This document shows positions 17,947 to 27,648 of a DNA stretch of 64,000 nt, one piece after another. The first letter of the stretch is position 1, and every line of letters starts with the position of its first letter. The notes below the pieces were generated by a model. That model saw nothing but the letters and a program-made list of their open reading frames with translations. It was not told where the DNA came from and searched no databases. The stretch is taken from the NCBI GenBank assembly GCA_016708875.1, contig JADJFA010000031.1, positions 1-64,000 of the forward strand, written 5' to 3'. Origin of the DNA: Lewinellaceae bacterium (GTDB taxonomy: Bacteria; Bacteroidota; Bacteroidia; Chitinophagales; Saprospiraceae). A program made the position numbers and the translations under genes.

Positions 17947-17954
17947 CAAAGGTA
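17947..17954 (-). promoter_or_regulatory. Possible -7 element of the SulP gene
   Basis: TACCTTTG on the minus strand, 25 bases before the start codon. No TTTG at the expected -33 position, so it is only a partial match. Confidence 0.35.
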
Positions 17955-18018
17955 GTGGAATAATTTTTATGATAGTAATACTATTGTACAAAATTGTAAA
18001 AATATTTTTTAAAATACT

Positions 18019-18051
18019 TTTGCTTTTCAAGCAGTCAAATGACTACCTTTG
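18019..18051 (+). promoter_or_regulatory. Promoter of the TetR-type regulator
   Basis: TTTG (18019-18022), 21 bases, then TACCTTTG (18044-18051), matching the Bacteroidota promoter pattern. Because the -7 element lies inside the frame that begins at ATG 18039, the true start is most likely ATG 18069, giving a leader of about 10 bases. Confidence 0.6.
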
Positions 18052-18068
18052 CAAAAAAGACTTCCGGA

Positions 18069-18740
18069 ATGGATTTTCAAGTAACTTTTAAGATAAACGA
18101 AAAGATATTTTTGCGAGACCCGGAAAGCAGCGAGGTCGGAAAGCAAATCGTAAAAAATGCGATAGACCTAATTTACCAATTAGGCCTCGAACAATTTACT
18201 TTCAAAAAATTGGCTGTTGAAACAAACAGTACCGAGGCTACCATTTATAGGTACTTTGAAAACAAACACCGCCTTCTACTCTACATCCTTAATTGGTACT
18301 GGTGCTACATGGAATTTTTGGTGATGTTTAAATTACAAAACGTAGCCGATAAAAAAGAAAAATTAAAACTAATAGTGGAGTTGTTGACCCATGAATTGCC
18401 TGAGAGTTCAGGCAAGTTTGATTACAACAAAAAATATCTGAATCAAATAGTGATCGCCGAAAGCAGTAAAGTGTATCTGGTTAAAGAGGTGTCGGAAATA
18501 AACAAGGGTGAAGTTTTTAAGCCATACAAAGATTTGTGTGCCCGAATTGCGGATGTTATTTCAGCGTATAACCCAGAGTATAAATATCCACGATCGTTAA
18601 GTACCACTTTAATAGAAACATCACATCATCAGCAATATTTTAGTGCCTATTTGCCCAAATTAACGGACGCCTCTCCAACAAACAAGCAAGAATTCACAAG
18701 CCAGTTTTTGGAAGATTTTTTATTTAAGGTTTTGAGATAG
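18069..18740 (+). CDS. TetR/AcrR-type transcriptional regulator
   Basis: About 223 residues. The N-terminal helix-turn-helix spans IVKNAIDLIYQLGLEQFTFKKLA and TEATIYRYFENKHRLLLYIL, the characteristic TetR recognition region. The C-terminal ligand domain (~150 residues) is not recognisable. It is divergently transcribed from SulP and is a natural candidate regulator of SulP and carbonic anhydrase; the ligand is unknown. Start chosen from the promoter; ATG 18039 would add ten residues. Confidence 0.8.
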   Translation: MDFQVTFKINEKIFLRDPESSEVGKQIVKNAIDLIYQLGLEQFTFKKLAVETNSTEATIYRYFENKHRLLLYILNWYWCYMEFLVMFKLQNVADKKEKLKLIVELLTHELPESSGKFDYNKKYLNQIVIAESSKVYLVKEVSEINKGEVFKPYKDLCARIADVISAYNPEYKYPRSLSTTLIETSHHQQYFSAYLPKLTDASPTNKQEFTSQFLEDFLFKVLR

Positions 18741-18753
18741 TGTATTTTTTTAT

Positions 18754-18934
18754 TTAGAGTGTGTCTGAAAAAATACTGCCGGAGATGAAAATGCAGTTTT
18801 TGGGTTCTGGGTCCCGAGGACTCGGGATACCTTTTTCTGGGAATAGCGGTGTCCTATTGCCAGAAAAAGACACGCAGCACAGGTTCCAAAAGATGCGTTT
18901 TCAGCCCGGTGAGCATTTTTCAGACACACTCTAA
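18754..18934. mobile_element. MITE-like element with ~20-bp terminal inverted repeats
   Basis: About 181 bases bounded by TTAGAGTGTGTCTGAAAAAA and its near-perfect complement TTTTTCAGACACACTCTAA. There is no coding capacity. Inside are nested stems: CTTTTTCTGGGAATAG with CTATTGCCAGAAAAAG, and TCCCGAGGACTCGGGA. The end sequence recurs alone at 13213-13227. It lies between the TetR regulator and tonB, convergent genes, and may also serve as terminator. Confidence 0.75.
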
Positions 18935-18985
18935 TCAAGGTATTGATTGCCTCTAACAGGTCCTATCTTCAACTGCCCTCGAAAT

Positions 18986-19810
18986 CTATTTAAGCACAAA
19001 ACGTACAGGAAGTGTGAATCTGACTTTCACCGGGTTGCCGTTTACTTCGCCGGGGCTCCATTTTGGCATGGTCTTCACAACGCGGGTGGCTTCTTTCCCC
19101 AAAATTCCGCCGCCAGCCGGGGTTTTCACCACTGCAATGTCACTTATGTTGCCGTCTTTTCCCACGACGAAAGTCAGTACGACTGGGCCTTCTGTACCAC
19201 TTTCTCTCGCCATTTCAGGGTAAATCATGTGCTTGTAAATCCACTTGAACATCTCCGCCTCACCTCCCGGAAAACTAGGCATTTTGTGCACAGCAAATGG
19301 CTCAACTGGTTCATCATCAGCAGGTTTTGGGGTTTCAACAATTCCTAATCCTGTACCCGATGGATCCAGTGAGGGCGGTTCGTCATTGGTTCCTGAAACG
19401 GTTTGGCTTCCCACATTTCGGGGGTCTTCCAGTACTGTTTGTACATCCATGGGCTTTGCCTCTGGCACTTCATCATCAGGGGCGACCACCGGTGGAGTGT
19501 AGGCGATGGACGCTTTTGGAGGAGGAGGCGGAGTGTTCAATACCGGGGGCGGCGTGTTAATTTCAATTTCAATTTCCGTGAAGCATTTGGTAGACTCTCC
19601 AGGTATTTCCTCCAATGCATGGCTTGAAAATGCTGCTAAAATTCGGGGCAGTAATACAAATGCCCCAATCAGTAAAATTGCAATACCCAAGGCCCGAACC
19701 AATGTAGTAGGATATTCCCGACGGAGTTGATACGCTCCATAAGCGCGGTTTCGGTTCGCGAAAACGATGTCCAGTGCGTCGCGCTGCGACACAGATTCAT
19801 AGGTAGTCAT
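18986..19810 (-). CDS. Energy transducer TonB
   Basis: 274 residues. Cytosolic N-terminus with RNRAYGAYQLRREYP (typical of Bacteroidota TonB), one membrane helix (~40-60), and a Pro-rich periplasmic spacer (NTPPPVLNTPPPPPKAS). The C-terminal TonB domain includes FPGGEAEMFKWIYKHMIYPE and GPVVLTFVVGKDGNISDIAV, ending VKVRFTLPVRFVLK. It transmits proton-motive force to outer-membrane receptors. No ExbB/ExbD is adjacent. Confidence 0.9.
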   Translation of the reverse strand: MTTYESVSQRDALDIVFANRNRAYGAYQLRREYPTTLVRALGIAILLIGAFVLLPRILAAFSSHALEEIPGESTKCFTEIEIEINTPPPVLNTPPPPPKASIAYTPPVVAPDDEVPEAKPMDVQTVLEDPRNVGSQTVSGTNDEPPSLDPSGTGLGIVETPKPADDEPVEPFAVHKMPSFPGGEAEMFKWIYKHMIYPEMARESGTEGPVVLTFVVGKDGNISDIAVVKTPAGGGILGKEATRVVKTMPKWSPGEVNGNPVKVRFTLPVRFVLK

Positions 19811-19942
19811 GGCACAAATTTTAAAGTGTGAAAGAGAAGGCTTCGAGGTTTTGGCTGGCCAACCGTTTTACAGTAAGATGTCGGACTTGCAAATTTTGGT
19901 GTGTGGGTAAGCTATTTTTTGACTTTGCCACATTACCAATGC

Positions 19943-21160
19943 TCAGTTCCGAGCCTCCAACTCCTTCCGTTCCCGCTTGAATTCCTGATAACTCTTGAGC
20001 ATTTCTTCGCTGGGTTTTTCGCCTGTGTCTACTACTGCCCAAGTGATTTCTGGGCGCAATGCGAGTGTTTTCGCGTCTTGGGATACTCCGACGAAGCCTG
20101 CCATGAACTGCATCTTTTGCATTTTCCCATTGTTGTCTAACAGAAAATCCACCTTTGAATAGCCATCGCCCAAGCCCTCGGGCTTCACGTCAAAATCGGG
20201 CTTTTCGCTACCGATATAGGGGTTACGCTCCGCATTGATGTAAGGAAAAAATTGAAGCATCCAACCGTTCATATAAGTGATATGTGCGCATACTACATTT
20301 TCCTTGCGCTCTTTGTACATGTTGTTCCAGAACTCCAAATCGGGATTTCCTTTGCTGGTTTCGGCCATTTGGTGCAAGATGGGTGCGAGCGCATCCGTCC
20401 ACCAGGAGAGTTCGTACTTGCCAAGAATTTTGGTTTTTTCCTCCAAAAGTGCCCAGTCTTCGGGCGTTCCCTCGAGCGTAATTTCCGGGATGCCACAAGC
20501 TACTGACATTGAAAAATCGAAATATTCGCTCATAGCATCCATCAGGGTCACCCGGAATGCTGCTTGGGTAACGGAAGTGCTGGTACTGAATTTGGTATCC
20601 AGTGCGCCTGAAAGTTCTTTGCCAACGTAGCGGCCAATCTTTTCGGAAAATATAGGGAAAGCGTCGTCCCAATCCCATTTTTTGGGAAGTTCATCATCAC
20701 TGACGTTGATGTGCTTTTTCCCATCAAAATCAACGAGGTATGGGCGAAGTTTTTCTGTATTCAAATCCACGTGCTGGGCAAATCCCTGCGAAATCATCAA
20801 CCAGACCATGTCAGGTGAGAGTACCAATGGGCGGTGTTCGCCATAGGCCATGGTAGCCGCGTAAAGCACAGGGTGCATCCAGGATTTTATCAGCGAATCC
20901 GGCCCTTGACCGTAGCCAACGAGTGCACGCTGGGGTTCTTTTTTTGCTTTTCTAGCTCCTTTCAGCCGGACTTTAAATTCCTCTTTTGGGCGCCAGGTGT
21001 CGGTCATAGCCTGCACTGAATAGAGATAGCTTCTCTGATCCAGTGGTTCGGTGCTGGGTTTTACGTCGCAGGCTTTGAAGCTAAATTGGGCATTGGCAGA
21101 AGCCAAAAAAGCTGCGGTAAACGAGATCGCCAGGGCAGATTTTTTCAGGAAGTTTTTCAT
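19943..21160 (-). CDS. DUF4419 domain-containing secreted protein
   Basis: About 405 residues. Signal peptide MKNFLKKSALAISFTAAFLASANA (cleavage before QFSF). The body matches the DUF4419 family, with HRPLVLSPDMVWLMISQGFA, a long WWTDALAPILHQMAE stretch and HITYMNGWMLQFFPY. The family's function is not established. The frame is open 41 codons upstream but ATG 21160 gives the signal peptide. It lies about 70 bases downstream of the S9 peptidase stop and is probably co-transcribed. Confidence 0.8.
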   Translation of the reverse strand: MKNFLKKSALAISFTAAFLASANAQFSFKACDVKPSTEPLDQRSYLYSVQAMTDTWRPKEEFKVRLKGARKAKKEPQRALVGYGQGPDSLIKSWMHPVLYAATMAYGEHRPLVLSPDMVWLMISQGFAQHVDLNTEKLRPYLVDFDGKKHINVSDDELPKKWDWDDAFPIFSEKIGRYVGKELSGALDTKFSTSTSVTQAAFRVTLMDAMSEYFDFSMSVACGIPEITLEGTPEDWALLEEKTKILGKYELSWWTDALAPILHQMAETSKGNPDLEFWNNMYKERKENVVCAHITYMNGWMLQFFPYINAERNPYIGSEKPDFDVKPEGLGDGYSKVDFLLDNNGKMQKMQFMAGFVGVSQDAKTLALRPEITWAVVDTGEKPSEEMLKSYQEFKRERKELEARN

Positions 21161-21228
21161 GTGTGGTATTGAGTTTAGGTGAAAAAATGGGTGAGAAAAT
21201 CTCAACGCATAGCTTCGCCTTTTTAGTT

Positions 21229-24174
21229 TCAATACCCCTGCAAAATTCCCTTCTCGATCGGTGGCACCCCTCGTTTCATCCAACTCGGCTCCGGCGCGCC
21301 CATGAGGTAGTGGTCGAAGAACTGTTGCATTCTTTTCTGAAAATCAACCCGATTCTGAATTTTAACGGGCCAATGCGGCTCGTCGTTGTAGTTCAGCAGC
21401 CAGGCGGGTTTGCCCAATCGGCGAAGACCCGTAAAAAGTTCGATGCCTTGATACCAGGGCACAGCGCCATCTTTGTCGTTGTGCAGAATCAGCAGCGGCG
21501 TTTCTACTTTGTCGAGCGCGAACAACGGCGAATTCTCAATGTATTGCTTGGGTTTTTCCCAGAGTGAGCCGCCGATACGGCTTTGTTGTCGCTCATATTG
21601 GAAAGCCCGGCTCAGCCCCGACTCCCAACGGATGCCGCCATAAGCTGAAGTCATGTTCGACACAGGCGCACCCGCTTCAGCACAAGCGAACAAGTTTGTT
21701 CGTGTCACGATGTAAGCCGCCTGGTAGCCACCCCAGGAGTGCCCTTGCATGGCTACCCGCTTCGGATCCACAAAACCTTTGGAAATCAGCGAAGTAACTC
21801 CACTCATGATGGCATCAAAGGCCGATTCGCCTGGATAACCCGTGCGGTAAGGGATGTCTGGTGCAAAAACGAGGTAACCCCGGCTGGCATATACCGTGTA
21901 GTTTATCTGCGAGCGGTGAAAATCCGGCGCCCGATGGCTGTGCAGGTTATCTGAAAGTTTTTCGTAAAAATTCACAATCATCGGGTACTGCTTTTTTGGG
22001 TCAAACCCTTCTGGTTTCACGAGCAGGCCCTTGATTTTTTCACCCGTAAGGGAGGTCCATTCTACCATTTCGATGCTGCCCCATTTGTATTCCGCCTGCT
22101 GCGGGTTGGCGTTGGAAATGACCTTTTCGCCTACATCACCCGAAGCGTAAATCAGATTTGGGAAGGTGGCGTAATTCTCTTTTGAATACAGAAAAACGTC
22201 GTCGTATCGCGCTTTCACAACATTTTGGGTGTAGGAAAACCCTTCTCCCCACTGTTCTTTAACGAATGGAACAAGCATTCCGGGCTTTTTCACATTTTCT
22301 GAATCAAGTTTCAACCAGGTGTAGCCTTCGCTCTTTGTAAGGTCGTTGAACAGGTGCATCAAAATTGAGCCATTGGGCCGAATACTGCGCTGCTCTGGAT
22401 CAAGTTTGATGTATCTGTAAGTTGTTTGAGATTCACGACCTCTGGTAAGTCGTTCTGGCTGCCTTTTCCCATCCGGGTCAATTTTCCACAGGTCATATTT
22501 GTCATATACCAGCATTGCCGCATCGCCTTCAAGCCAGCCTGCCAGGCCGTGTTCATTGGGATAATCCGGCACATCAAATTCTTCATCATAAAATGGCACC
22601 GTCCGATTGTCCGTCAGTCGGGCAATGGTAGCGGTGCTTGCGTTCCAGGCAAACCAGGCCGAATCGGGATCACTCCACCAGGCGATGTATTTTGTAGCTG
22701 GAGAGAGGCGGGGATTGCAACGCAAATCTTTGACAATCATCTTTTTGTCACCCGATTCAAGGTTAACTGCATAGAGGTCCTTGTGGGGTGTACCTTCAGA
22801 AGTAATGTATTTCGTGTAAGGTTCTTCCGTGATGCCAAGCGCGAGATTTGCGTTGCGTTGTTCCTGAAAACGCAGTTCCGGCAAGTCGGGCGAGCTGAGG
22901 GGAACAAAACGGTTTTGATTGGTATGGAACACCACGGAATACGAGCGTTTTTTCTCGCTTTCAAGTCGAGTTTCTTCCTGGGTATACAGCCGTTTATCGT
23001 TCCAAACCCAGACTTCCACGTCTACAATTTCTTCTTTCAAAAGGGTGGTATCGTTTAACACAGGCGGAGGCGCCACACCGAAATAAAGTTTTGACGCATC
23101 ATCAGAAAATAAAGGTCGTGAGTGCTCACTCACTCCCCATGACCGTGCGGACAAATTGTCCCTTGTTTCTTGACTGACCGAGGTCTGGAATTTTGAAAGA
23201 AACTCGCTCTGATGCCCAGCGATGATTTTTGCGGAATCAAGTTCTGTTTTCCAATAGCCAAGTTGCCAGGGCCGGATTCGTGCTTTGGTGGTATCGAGAT
23301 CGGCCACGAAAGCGGCCTGACGCCCGAAGTCATCCAGGGCAAGTTGGGAAAATTTGCCCTTGGACCGAAGAAGGGGACGGAAGCTATATTGGTCTAAATC
23401 AATCAGATAAATCCCGTTTTGGAGCATTTTCGGGTTGGCCGTGAAGGTCAAGGTGTCGCCTTTTCTGGTGGTATGCAGCAGGAGGCGTGGGCCGCGTTTG
23501 GCAAAAGTGAATTCTTTGACGTAAGCGATGGTGTCTTGAAAACCCTTTGTCAGAGACCGCACGATGAGGCGATAACCATTGTCCTTGTCTTCCTTTTTGG
23601 GTGATTTTTTCACCCCCCCCTTCCCCTTGAGGGGGGGGGGAGCGACGTTTACAACTTTGCTAGAGTCTGGCTTTACGGCAGCCGTATCTTTTTTTGCAGC
23701 GACAGGTTTTTCCATCTCGACTTGGAAGGCCAGCCAACCACTCCATTTTTCTGGAATCGTGAAATTTTTAAGACGCGGGATTTTTTCCAATTTGCCATTG
23801 GCCAGCTCGTAAATGCCGAGCGTGTCTTTGGGCAAATCTTCGTCTTTTACCTTTTTCCGCCGCAGTGCCTTGAGGGTATCAAGGGCAGGTTTTATCTTGA
23901 AAACCAGCCACTTGGAATCATCGCTGAATTGCGCTTCACTGCTGCGCGGGAATACCAGCGTCGCTCCCGAAGCGGCATTCCACAGGTAAAGTGTTGCATC
24001 GCCCTCGCTAACAGGCGTTTGCGCCCACACAGCCCATTGACCGTTGTTGGAGAGTTTTTGCTGCTCTATTTTGCGCCATCGGTGGACATCGGCGTGGTCG
24101 AGCGGCTTTTTGTTTTGAGAAAACAAGAGGCTCGAAAAAAAGAGAAGAAACGAAAGGAGGAAGGTGTGTTTCAT
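21229..24174 (-). CDS. S9 family prolyl oligopeptidase-type serine peptidase
   Basis: About 981 residues. Signal peptide MKHTFLLSFLLFFSSLLFS, a long beta-propeller region, then an alpha/beta hydrolase domain. Catalytic Ser is in QGHSWGGYQA, Asp in LHNDKDGAVPW, and His in NDEPHWP, as in the DPP4/acylaminoacyl-peptidase group. It acts in periplasm or at the surface on short peptides. At 23611-23640 a C8/G10 inverted homopolymer block encodes an extra PPPLKGKGG linker, prone to slippage. It is followed by the DUF4419 gene. Confidence 0.88.
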   Translation of the reverse strand: MKHTFLLSFLLFFSSLLFSQNKKPLDHADVHRWRKIEQQKLSNNGQWAVWAQTPVSEGDATLYLWNAASGATLVFPRSSEAQFSDDSKWLVFKIKPALDTLKALRRKKVKDEDLPKDTLGIYELANGKLEKIPRLKNFTIPEKWSGWLAFQVEMEKPVAAKKDTAAVKPDSSKVVNVAPPPLKGKGGVKKSPKKEDKDNGYRLIVRSLTKGFQDTIAYVKEFTFAKRGPRLLLHTTRKGDTLTFTANPKMLQNGIYLIDLDQYSFRPLLRSKGKFSQLALDDFGRQAAFVADLDTTKARIRPWQLGYWKTELDSAKIIAGHQSEFLSKFQTSVSQETRDNLSARSWGVSEHSRPLFSDDASKLYFGVAPPPVLNDTTLLKEEIVDVEVWVWNDKRLYTQEETRLESEKKRSYSVVFHTNQNRFVPLSSPDLPELRFQEQRNANLALGITEEPYTKYITSEGTPHKDLYAVNLESGDKKMIVKDLRCNPRLSPATKYIAWWSDPDSAWFAWNASTATIARLTDNRTVPFYDEEFDVPDYPNEHGLAGWLEGDAAMLVYDKYDLWKIDPDGKRQPERLTRGRESQTTYRYIKLDPEQRSIRPNGSILMHLFNDLTKSEGYTWLKLDSENVKKPGMLVPFVKEQWGEGFSYTQNVVKARYDDVFLYSKENYATFPNLIYASGDVGEKVISNANPQQAEYKWGSIEMVEWTSLTGEKIKGLLVKPEGFDPKKQYPMIVNFYEKLSDNLHSHRAPDFHRSQINYTVYASRGYLVFAPDIPYRTGYPGESAFDAIMSGVTSLISKGFVDPKRVAMQGHSWGGYQAAYIVTRTNLFACAEAGAPVSNMTSAYGGIRWESGLSRAFQYERQQSRIGGSLWEKPKQYIENSPLFALDKVETPLLILHNDKDGAVPWYQGIELFTGLRRLGKPAWLLNYNDEPHWPVKIQNRVDFQKRMQQFFDHYLMGAPEPSWMKRGVPPIEKGILQGY
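23611..23641. repeat. C8...G10 inverted homopolymer inside the S9 peptidase
   Basis: Eight C, then TTCCCCTTGA, then ten G. On the coding strand it reads as proline and lysine/glycine codons between the KVVNV and KKSPKKEDKD segments, in frame. It looks like an insert in a tolerant linker, and its run lengths make it a natural slippage site. Confidence 0.6.
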
Positions 24175-24181
24175 GTTTAAA

Positions 24182-24458
24182 ATGTCCAATGTCCAACAGG
24201 AATGTACCGGCAGGCAGGCAATGTCCAAGTAGCTACAGGGACTGATATTTCGGTTGTTGTTGACTATACAATCTCGAAATGAGTAAAATCAAGAATTCGG
24301 CAAAGAAATGAACAATTGTGATTCGGTGCTTCTTGTTTTTAATATCTGAAAATTGGAATTACCTTCTCTTTTAGAACGAAATGCCAAGAGATAATCCCAC
24401 TTGGACATTGCCTGCCTGCCGGTAGGCAGGGACATTCCTTGTTGGACATTGGACATTC
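24182..24458. repeat. Element bounded by ~55-bp inverted repeats
   Basis: AATGTCCAATGTCCAACAGG with a GGCAGGCAGGCAATGTCC core (24182-24228) is complemented by 24398-24458 (CTTGGACATTGCCTGCCTGC...). About 170 bases of AT-rich non-coding sequence lie between. The repeated word is GTCCAAT/ATTGGAC. It fills the gap between the acyltransferase and the S9 peptidase. Confidence 0.65.
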
Positions 24459-24459
24459 C

Positions 24460-25307
24460 CTACCGTTTCATTTTCCAGCGTTTATGGCTCCAAAGCCATT
24501 GCTCTGGTTGCTGGCAGATATCGGCTTCCAACCGCCGGGCAAAAGCGCGGGTAATATCCATTTCGGCTGCGCAGTAGGATCGGTACAGATTTCCGTGAAT
24601 TCAATCTCGTAAAAACCCCGTTGTTCCGTACGCACTACACGGTAGTACAACACGGGCAGAGCAAATTTTCGACCGAGCACATCTGCGCCAGGCAATGAGG
24701 CTGTTTCTTGTCCAAAAAAACTCACCCAATGCGCGCTTTTGCGGCTGCTGGGTGATTGGTCGGCCAACAAAATAAAAACCGTGGGTTCCGCCGAACGTTT
24801 GCGAATCGCTTTGAACACCTCATCCATACCTACCATCTCCATCCCGGTACGGGAGCGGGCTTGATTGATATAGGCATCCATCCCTTTGTTAGTCAAGGGT
24901 TTATAGGCAGTTACTGTTGCGCCATGAAATTGAGGCGGCATCGTGAGACCCGTGTATTCCCAATTGCCCAAATGGCTACCCGTGAGGATGACGCTTTGGC
25001 CCCTATCGAGGTATTGGTTCACAATCTCAGGGTTAAGACAAATCGCGCGGCGTTCGATTTCAGCAAAGGGTGCCGTGAATGACTTGAGGGTTTCAAGCGT
25101 CACGTCGGTGAGGTTTCGGTAATTCGCACGAACGATTTTCAGGATTTCTGCTTCACTCTTTTCGGGGAATGCACGTTGTAAATTCTCAAAAATCACCTTA
25201 CGGCGGTAACCGATGACTCTGAAAAGCAAAAACGCAAGCCCATCGGAAAGGACGTACAAAACACGAAATGGAACAAGTCGGAAGATTTGGAGGAAAACCT
25301 GAAGCAT
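24460..25307 (-). CDS. Lipid A-type (LpxL/HtrB-like) acyltransferase, one-base frameshift
   Basis: About 282 residues after correction. A membrane acyltransferase of the LPLAT superfamily that adds a secondary acyl chain to lipid A. It has an N-terminal membrane helix, GSHLGNWEYTGL (the H-x4-D/E active-site motif, here H-L-G-N-W-E), ILLADQSPSSRK, and FFGQETASLPGA. The frame as read ends WLWSH-less; adding one base near 24567 restores DITRAFARRLEADICQQPE and WLWSHKRWKMKR with a stop at 24460, the expected family ending. It lies downstream of the MltA-like gene. Confidence 0.82.
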
Positions 25308-25331
25308 TGTTTAGGTGGTGGCGATATCTGA

Positions 25332-25495
25332 TTGGTTAATTGATTGACGAATGATGATTACAGGATTGTTGATGGTGTTGAAAGATTTTTGATGGTTGAG
25401 GTACGGACTTGGCCCAAGTCGCGACTCAACCTTAAAAAATCAATCCAGTCCCATCAACAATCAACAATCATGTACTCATCATTCGTCAATCAAAA
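25332..25495. repeat. Long imperfect inverted repeat (~165 bases)
   Basis: TTGATTGACGAATGATGATT...GATTGTTGATGG on the left is mirrored by the complement of CCATCAACAATCAACAATC...ATTCGTCAATCAA on the right. The centre is GGACTTGGCCCAAGTC. It fills the gap between the MltA-like gene and the acyltransferase and would form one large hairpin in their transcript. Confidence 0.7.
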
Positions 25496-25514
25496 CAGAG
25501 TTGATCGGTGAAAA

Positions 25515-26562
25515 TCACTCCTTGGGTAATATTATCCATAAACGGCCATAACTGTTGATTTTGCGGGCTTCTTGCAGGCCTTTTTGGCCAATGCCGCAGT
25601 AAAGATCCATCCGTTTGGTGGTTAAAATAGCCCCCCCGCGGTCCTGTGCAAAAAGGATGCGGTAGACGTACCCTTTCAGATTACCCGCCGCATCTAAGTC
25701 TGGCAATTCGGCCAACAGTGTGGCGCCTAGCGGGATATATTTCAAATCAACAGCAACCGAATACCGCGCGGTAAGCGGAAAAGTGCCCGCGCCCAGCACC
25801 TGTTCGTCTACTTCTTTGAAAAAAACATAGGCGCCTCCTGTGCCACGTACCGACTGGCCAAAACCAAAGTACTTGCGTTTTCCATCCGGGAATTCAACCA
25901 GACAATTGCCCTGCAACTGGGCATTGCGCAATTCTTTTCTGGAGCGAAACCAAGCCAGCTCGAGGCCTTTCCCCTCCAATGCTCCAGCTTCGATGGCAGC
26001 CGGATTGGGAATGCCCGGAAGCAGGTGCTTTGAGCATAGGTACTTGATATTCAGGCGTTTGCACCCGACTGGCCTGAACGACGGGCGTATAATAACCCGT
26101 CATGCGCACCCGGTCGTTGTGCAAATCCGTATTTACCTGATAAAAATCAAAAGTGGTAAGCAACACGCTGGGATCTAGCAGGTTGATGCCTTGCAAAAGC
26201 TCAATGGTGCGCTGCATCTCTGCTTTTTGGATACCTGATGCACCGCGTTCCTTTACGTCTTTTCGGCGCAGGTAATTGGCCTGCTCAACCATCGCTTGCA
26301 ACAAATCAGGTTCGAAAGTCAGATAAGGCGTAGTATCTGGAATGCCTTTAAGAAGCACTTTGGACGACACTTCACGCGGACCAAGCGGTGCTGTGGGCAT
26401 ATCCGCAATTACAGCAGTTTCACCGGGAGCCGGCATCTCGGGTACATTGGTGACGGCTTTTCCCAAACTGGTTTTAGGCAAATAGCGAAACATCAAAATC
26501 GTTGAAATACAGACGATTAAGACCAAAATATCCAGAAGGACAACCCGTTTGGTACGATGCAT
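25515..26562 (-). CDS. MltA/3D-domain lytic transglycosylase-like protein, one-base frameshift
   Basis: About 348 residues after correction. N-terminal membrane anchor (KRVVLLDILVLIVCISTILM), an MltA domain with TGYYTPVVQASRVQTPEYQ, and a C-terminal 3D domain with LFAQDRGGAILTTKRMDLYCG. It cleaves peptidoglycan glycan strands with 1,6-anhydro ends. The frame changes near 25990-26010: removing one T in GCACCTGCTTCC restores APGIPNPAAIEAGALEGKG. Read as it stands it would split into 26562-25894 and 25979-25515. The start at ATG 26562 was chosen because it precedes the membrane anchor. Confidence 0.8.
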
Positions 26563-26761
26563 ACGCAGGGGGGAGGGAGCGGTGGCTGCTGGCAAAGTCA
26601 GCGTGCCGAAATTTTTCGTTTCCACAAATGTAGATGTTGTGACGCAAGCGGAGGTAGTGAATAGGGGGAACAAAAATTCGCCCGCCTCCACAGGGGCACA
26701 AAAGGGGTAGAGGAAAAATTATGCCAACTTTATATTTGTTAACAATGTATTGGGTATTTGA

Positions 26762-26824
26762 GGGTGGACAAGGTGACATCTCCGATCCCGAGAATCGGGA
26801 GAGGAGGTGTCACCTTGTCCACCC
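26762..26824. repeat. REP-like palindrome, left of the RAYT gene
   Basis: GGGTGGACAAGGTGACATCT (26762-) pairs with AGGTGTCACCTTGTCCACCC (to 26824) with one mismatch. Inside is a second stem, TCCCGAGAATCGGGA. It lies at the 3' side of the transposase-like gene and shares the GGTGACAYCTCC word with the copies on the other side. Confidence 0.75.
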
Positions 26825-26836
26825 AAAAACCCTTCG

Positions 26837-27509
26837 TCACTCAATTTCCAAATAGCCATACTTATCAGGCAATTCGCGATAACCCTGCCCATGAAATTCT
26901 AAAAAACGCAGCTTCCCGCCGAACCAATCAAGCACTTCCTGTTTGCAGAGCGAAGTTGGTTTTTCATGTAAAAACGTCTTGTATGAACTCCAACGGTAAG
27001 CGGCAAAATGGGAACTAATTCCATGCTTTGAAATATTGGAATGAATGTAATAGACCAGCCAAATCTGATGGTCCTCATCCGTTAATTCGATCCGTTTGAA
27101 AGGCCTGTAAAACAGGTTTCCGCTACGCTGGTGGGTCAGGTTATACGTCATAGCGTAGGACGTAAACAGGCGGGGAAAATTGCCTTTCAATAACAGTATG
27201 AAAGGCCTTTTCGTCCTCTGGGTTCGACAAGTAGTTGATTTGAGCTAAAGTGCGCAGTGGTTCTTGCGTCCCTTTTACTACCTTCAAAATCTCATGCTTA
27301 GGTTTTACTCGAATACTTAAATGGAAGTGATTCTCCATCAGACACCAAGCAAAAGTGTCAACATAGCCAGACAAGTATTCCTTGTATTTTTCCAGGAAAA
27401 GGGCCCGTTCACGATCACTTGTAAAAAGCGTTTCACGATTATTGGTCCGATTATAAACGTGGTAGTGTACTTCGGGGCAGAGTTGAGCAGTGTAGTCAGA
27501 TTTTCGCAT
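26837..27509 (-). CDS. REP-associated tyrosine transposase (RAYT, Y1_Tnp), one-base frameshift
   Basis: About 223 residues after correction. A single-strand HUH-type transposase domain: YHVYNRTNNRETLF at the N-terminus, WCLMENHFHLSIRVK with the HFH metal-binding motif, and a YYIHSNISKHGI motif holding the catalytic Tyr. The frame changes in the AAAA at 27176-27179 (TTTT on the coding strand); three bases would give VIERQFPRLFTSYAM. RAYTs process and spread REP palindromes, and REP-like palindromes flank this gene on both sides. ATG 27509 starts the conserved part; ATG 27569 is possible but falls inside a palindrome. Confidence 0.85.
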
Positions 27510-27525
27510 GGTGGTTTGGGTTGGG

Positions 27526-27563
27526 CGAGGTAACATCTCCGACGAAGGAGGAGGTGTCACCTT
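27526..27563. repeat. REP-like palindrome at the 5' side of the RAYT gene
   Basis: GAGGTAACATCTCC (27527-27540) pairs imperfectly with GGAGGTGTCACCTT (27549-27562). It uses the same word as the palindromes at 26762 and 27649. Confidence 0.65.
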
Positions 27564-27648
27564 ACTCAAGAAGGAAGTGACACCTCATAGGCATTTTGCT
27601 TTGCAAGTTAACATTTTTTTGGAAAAAAGAAGGCGTTCTTTAAAATGA

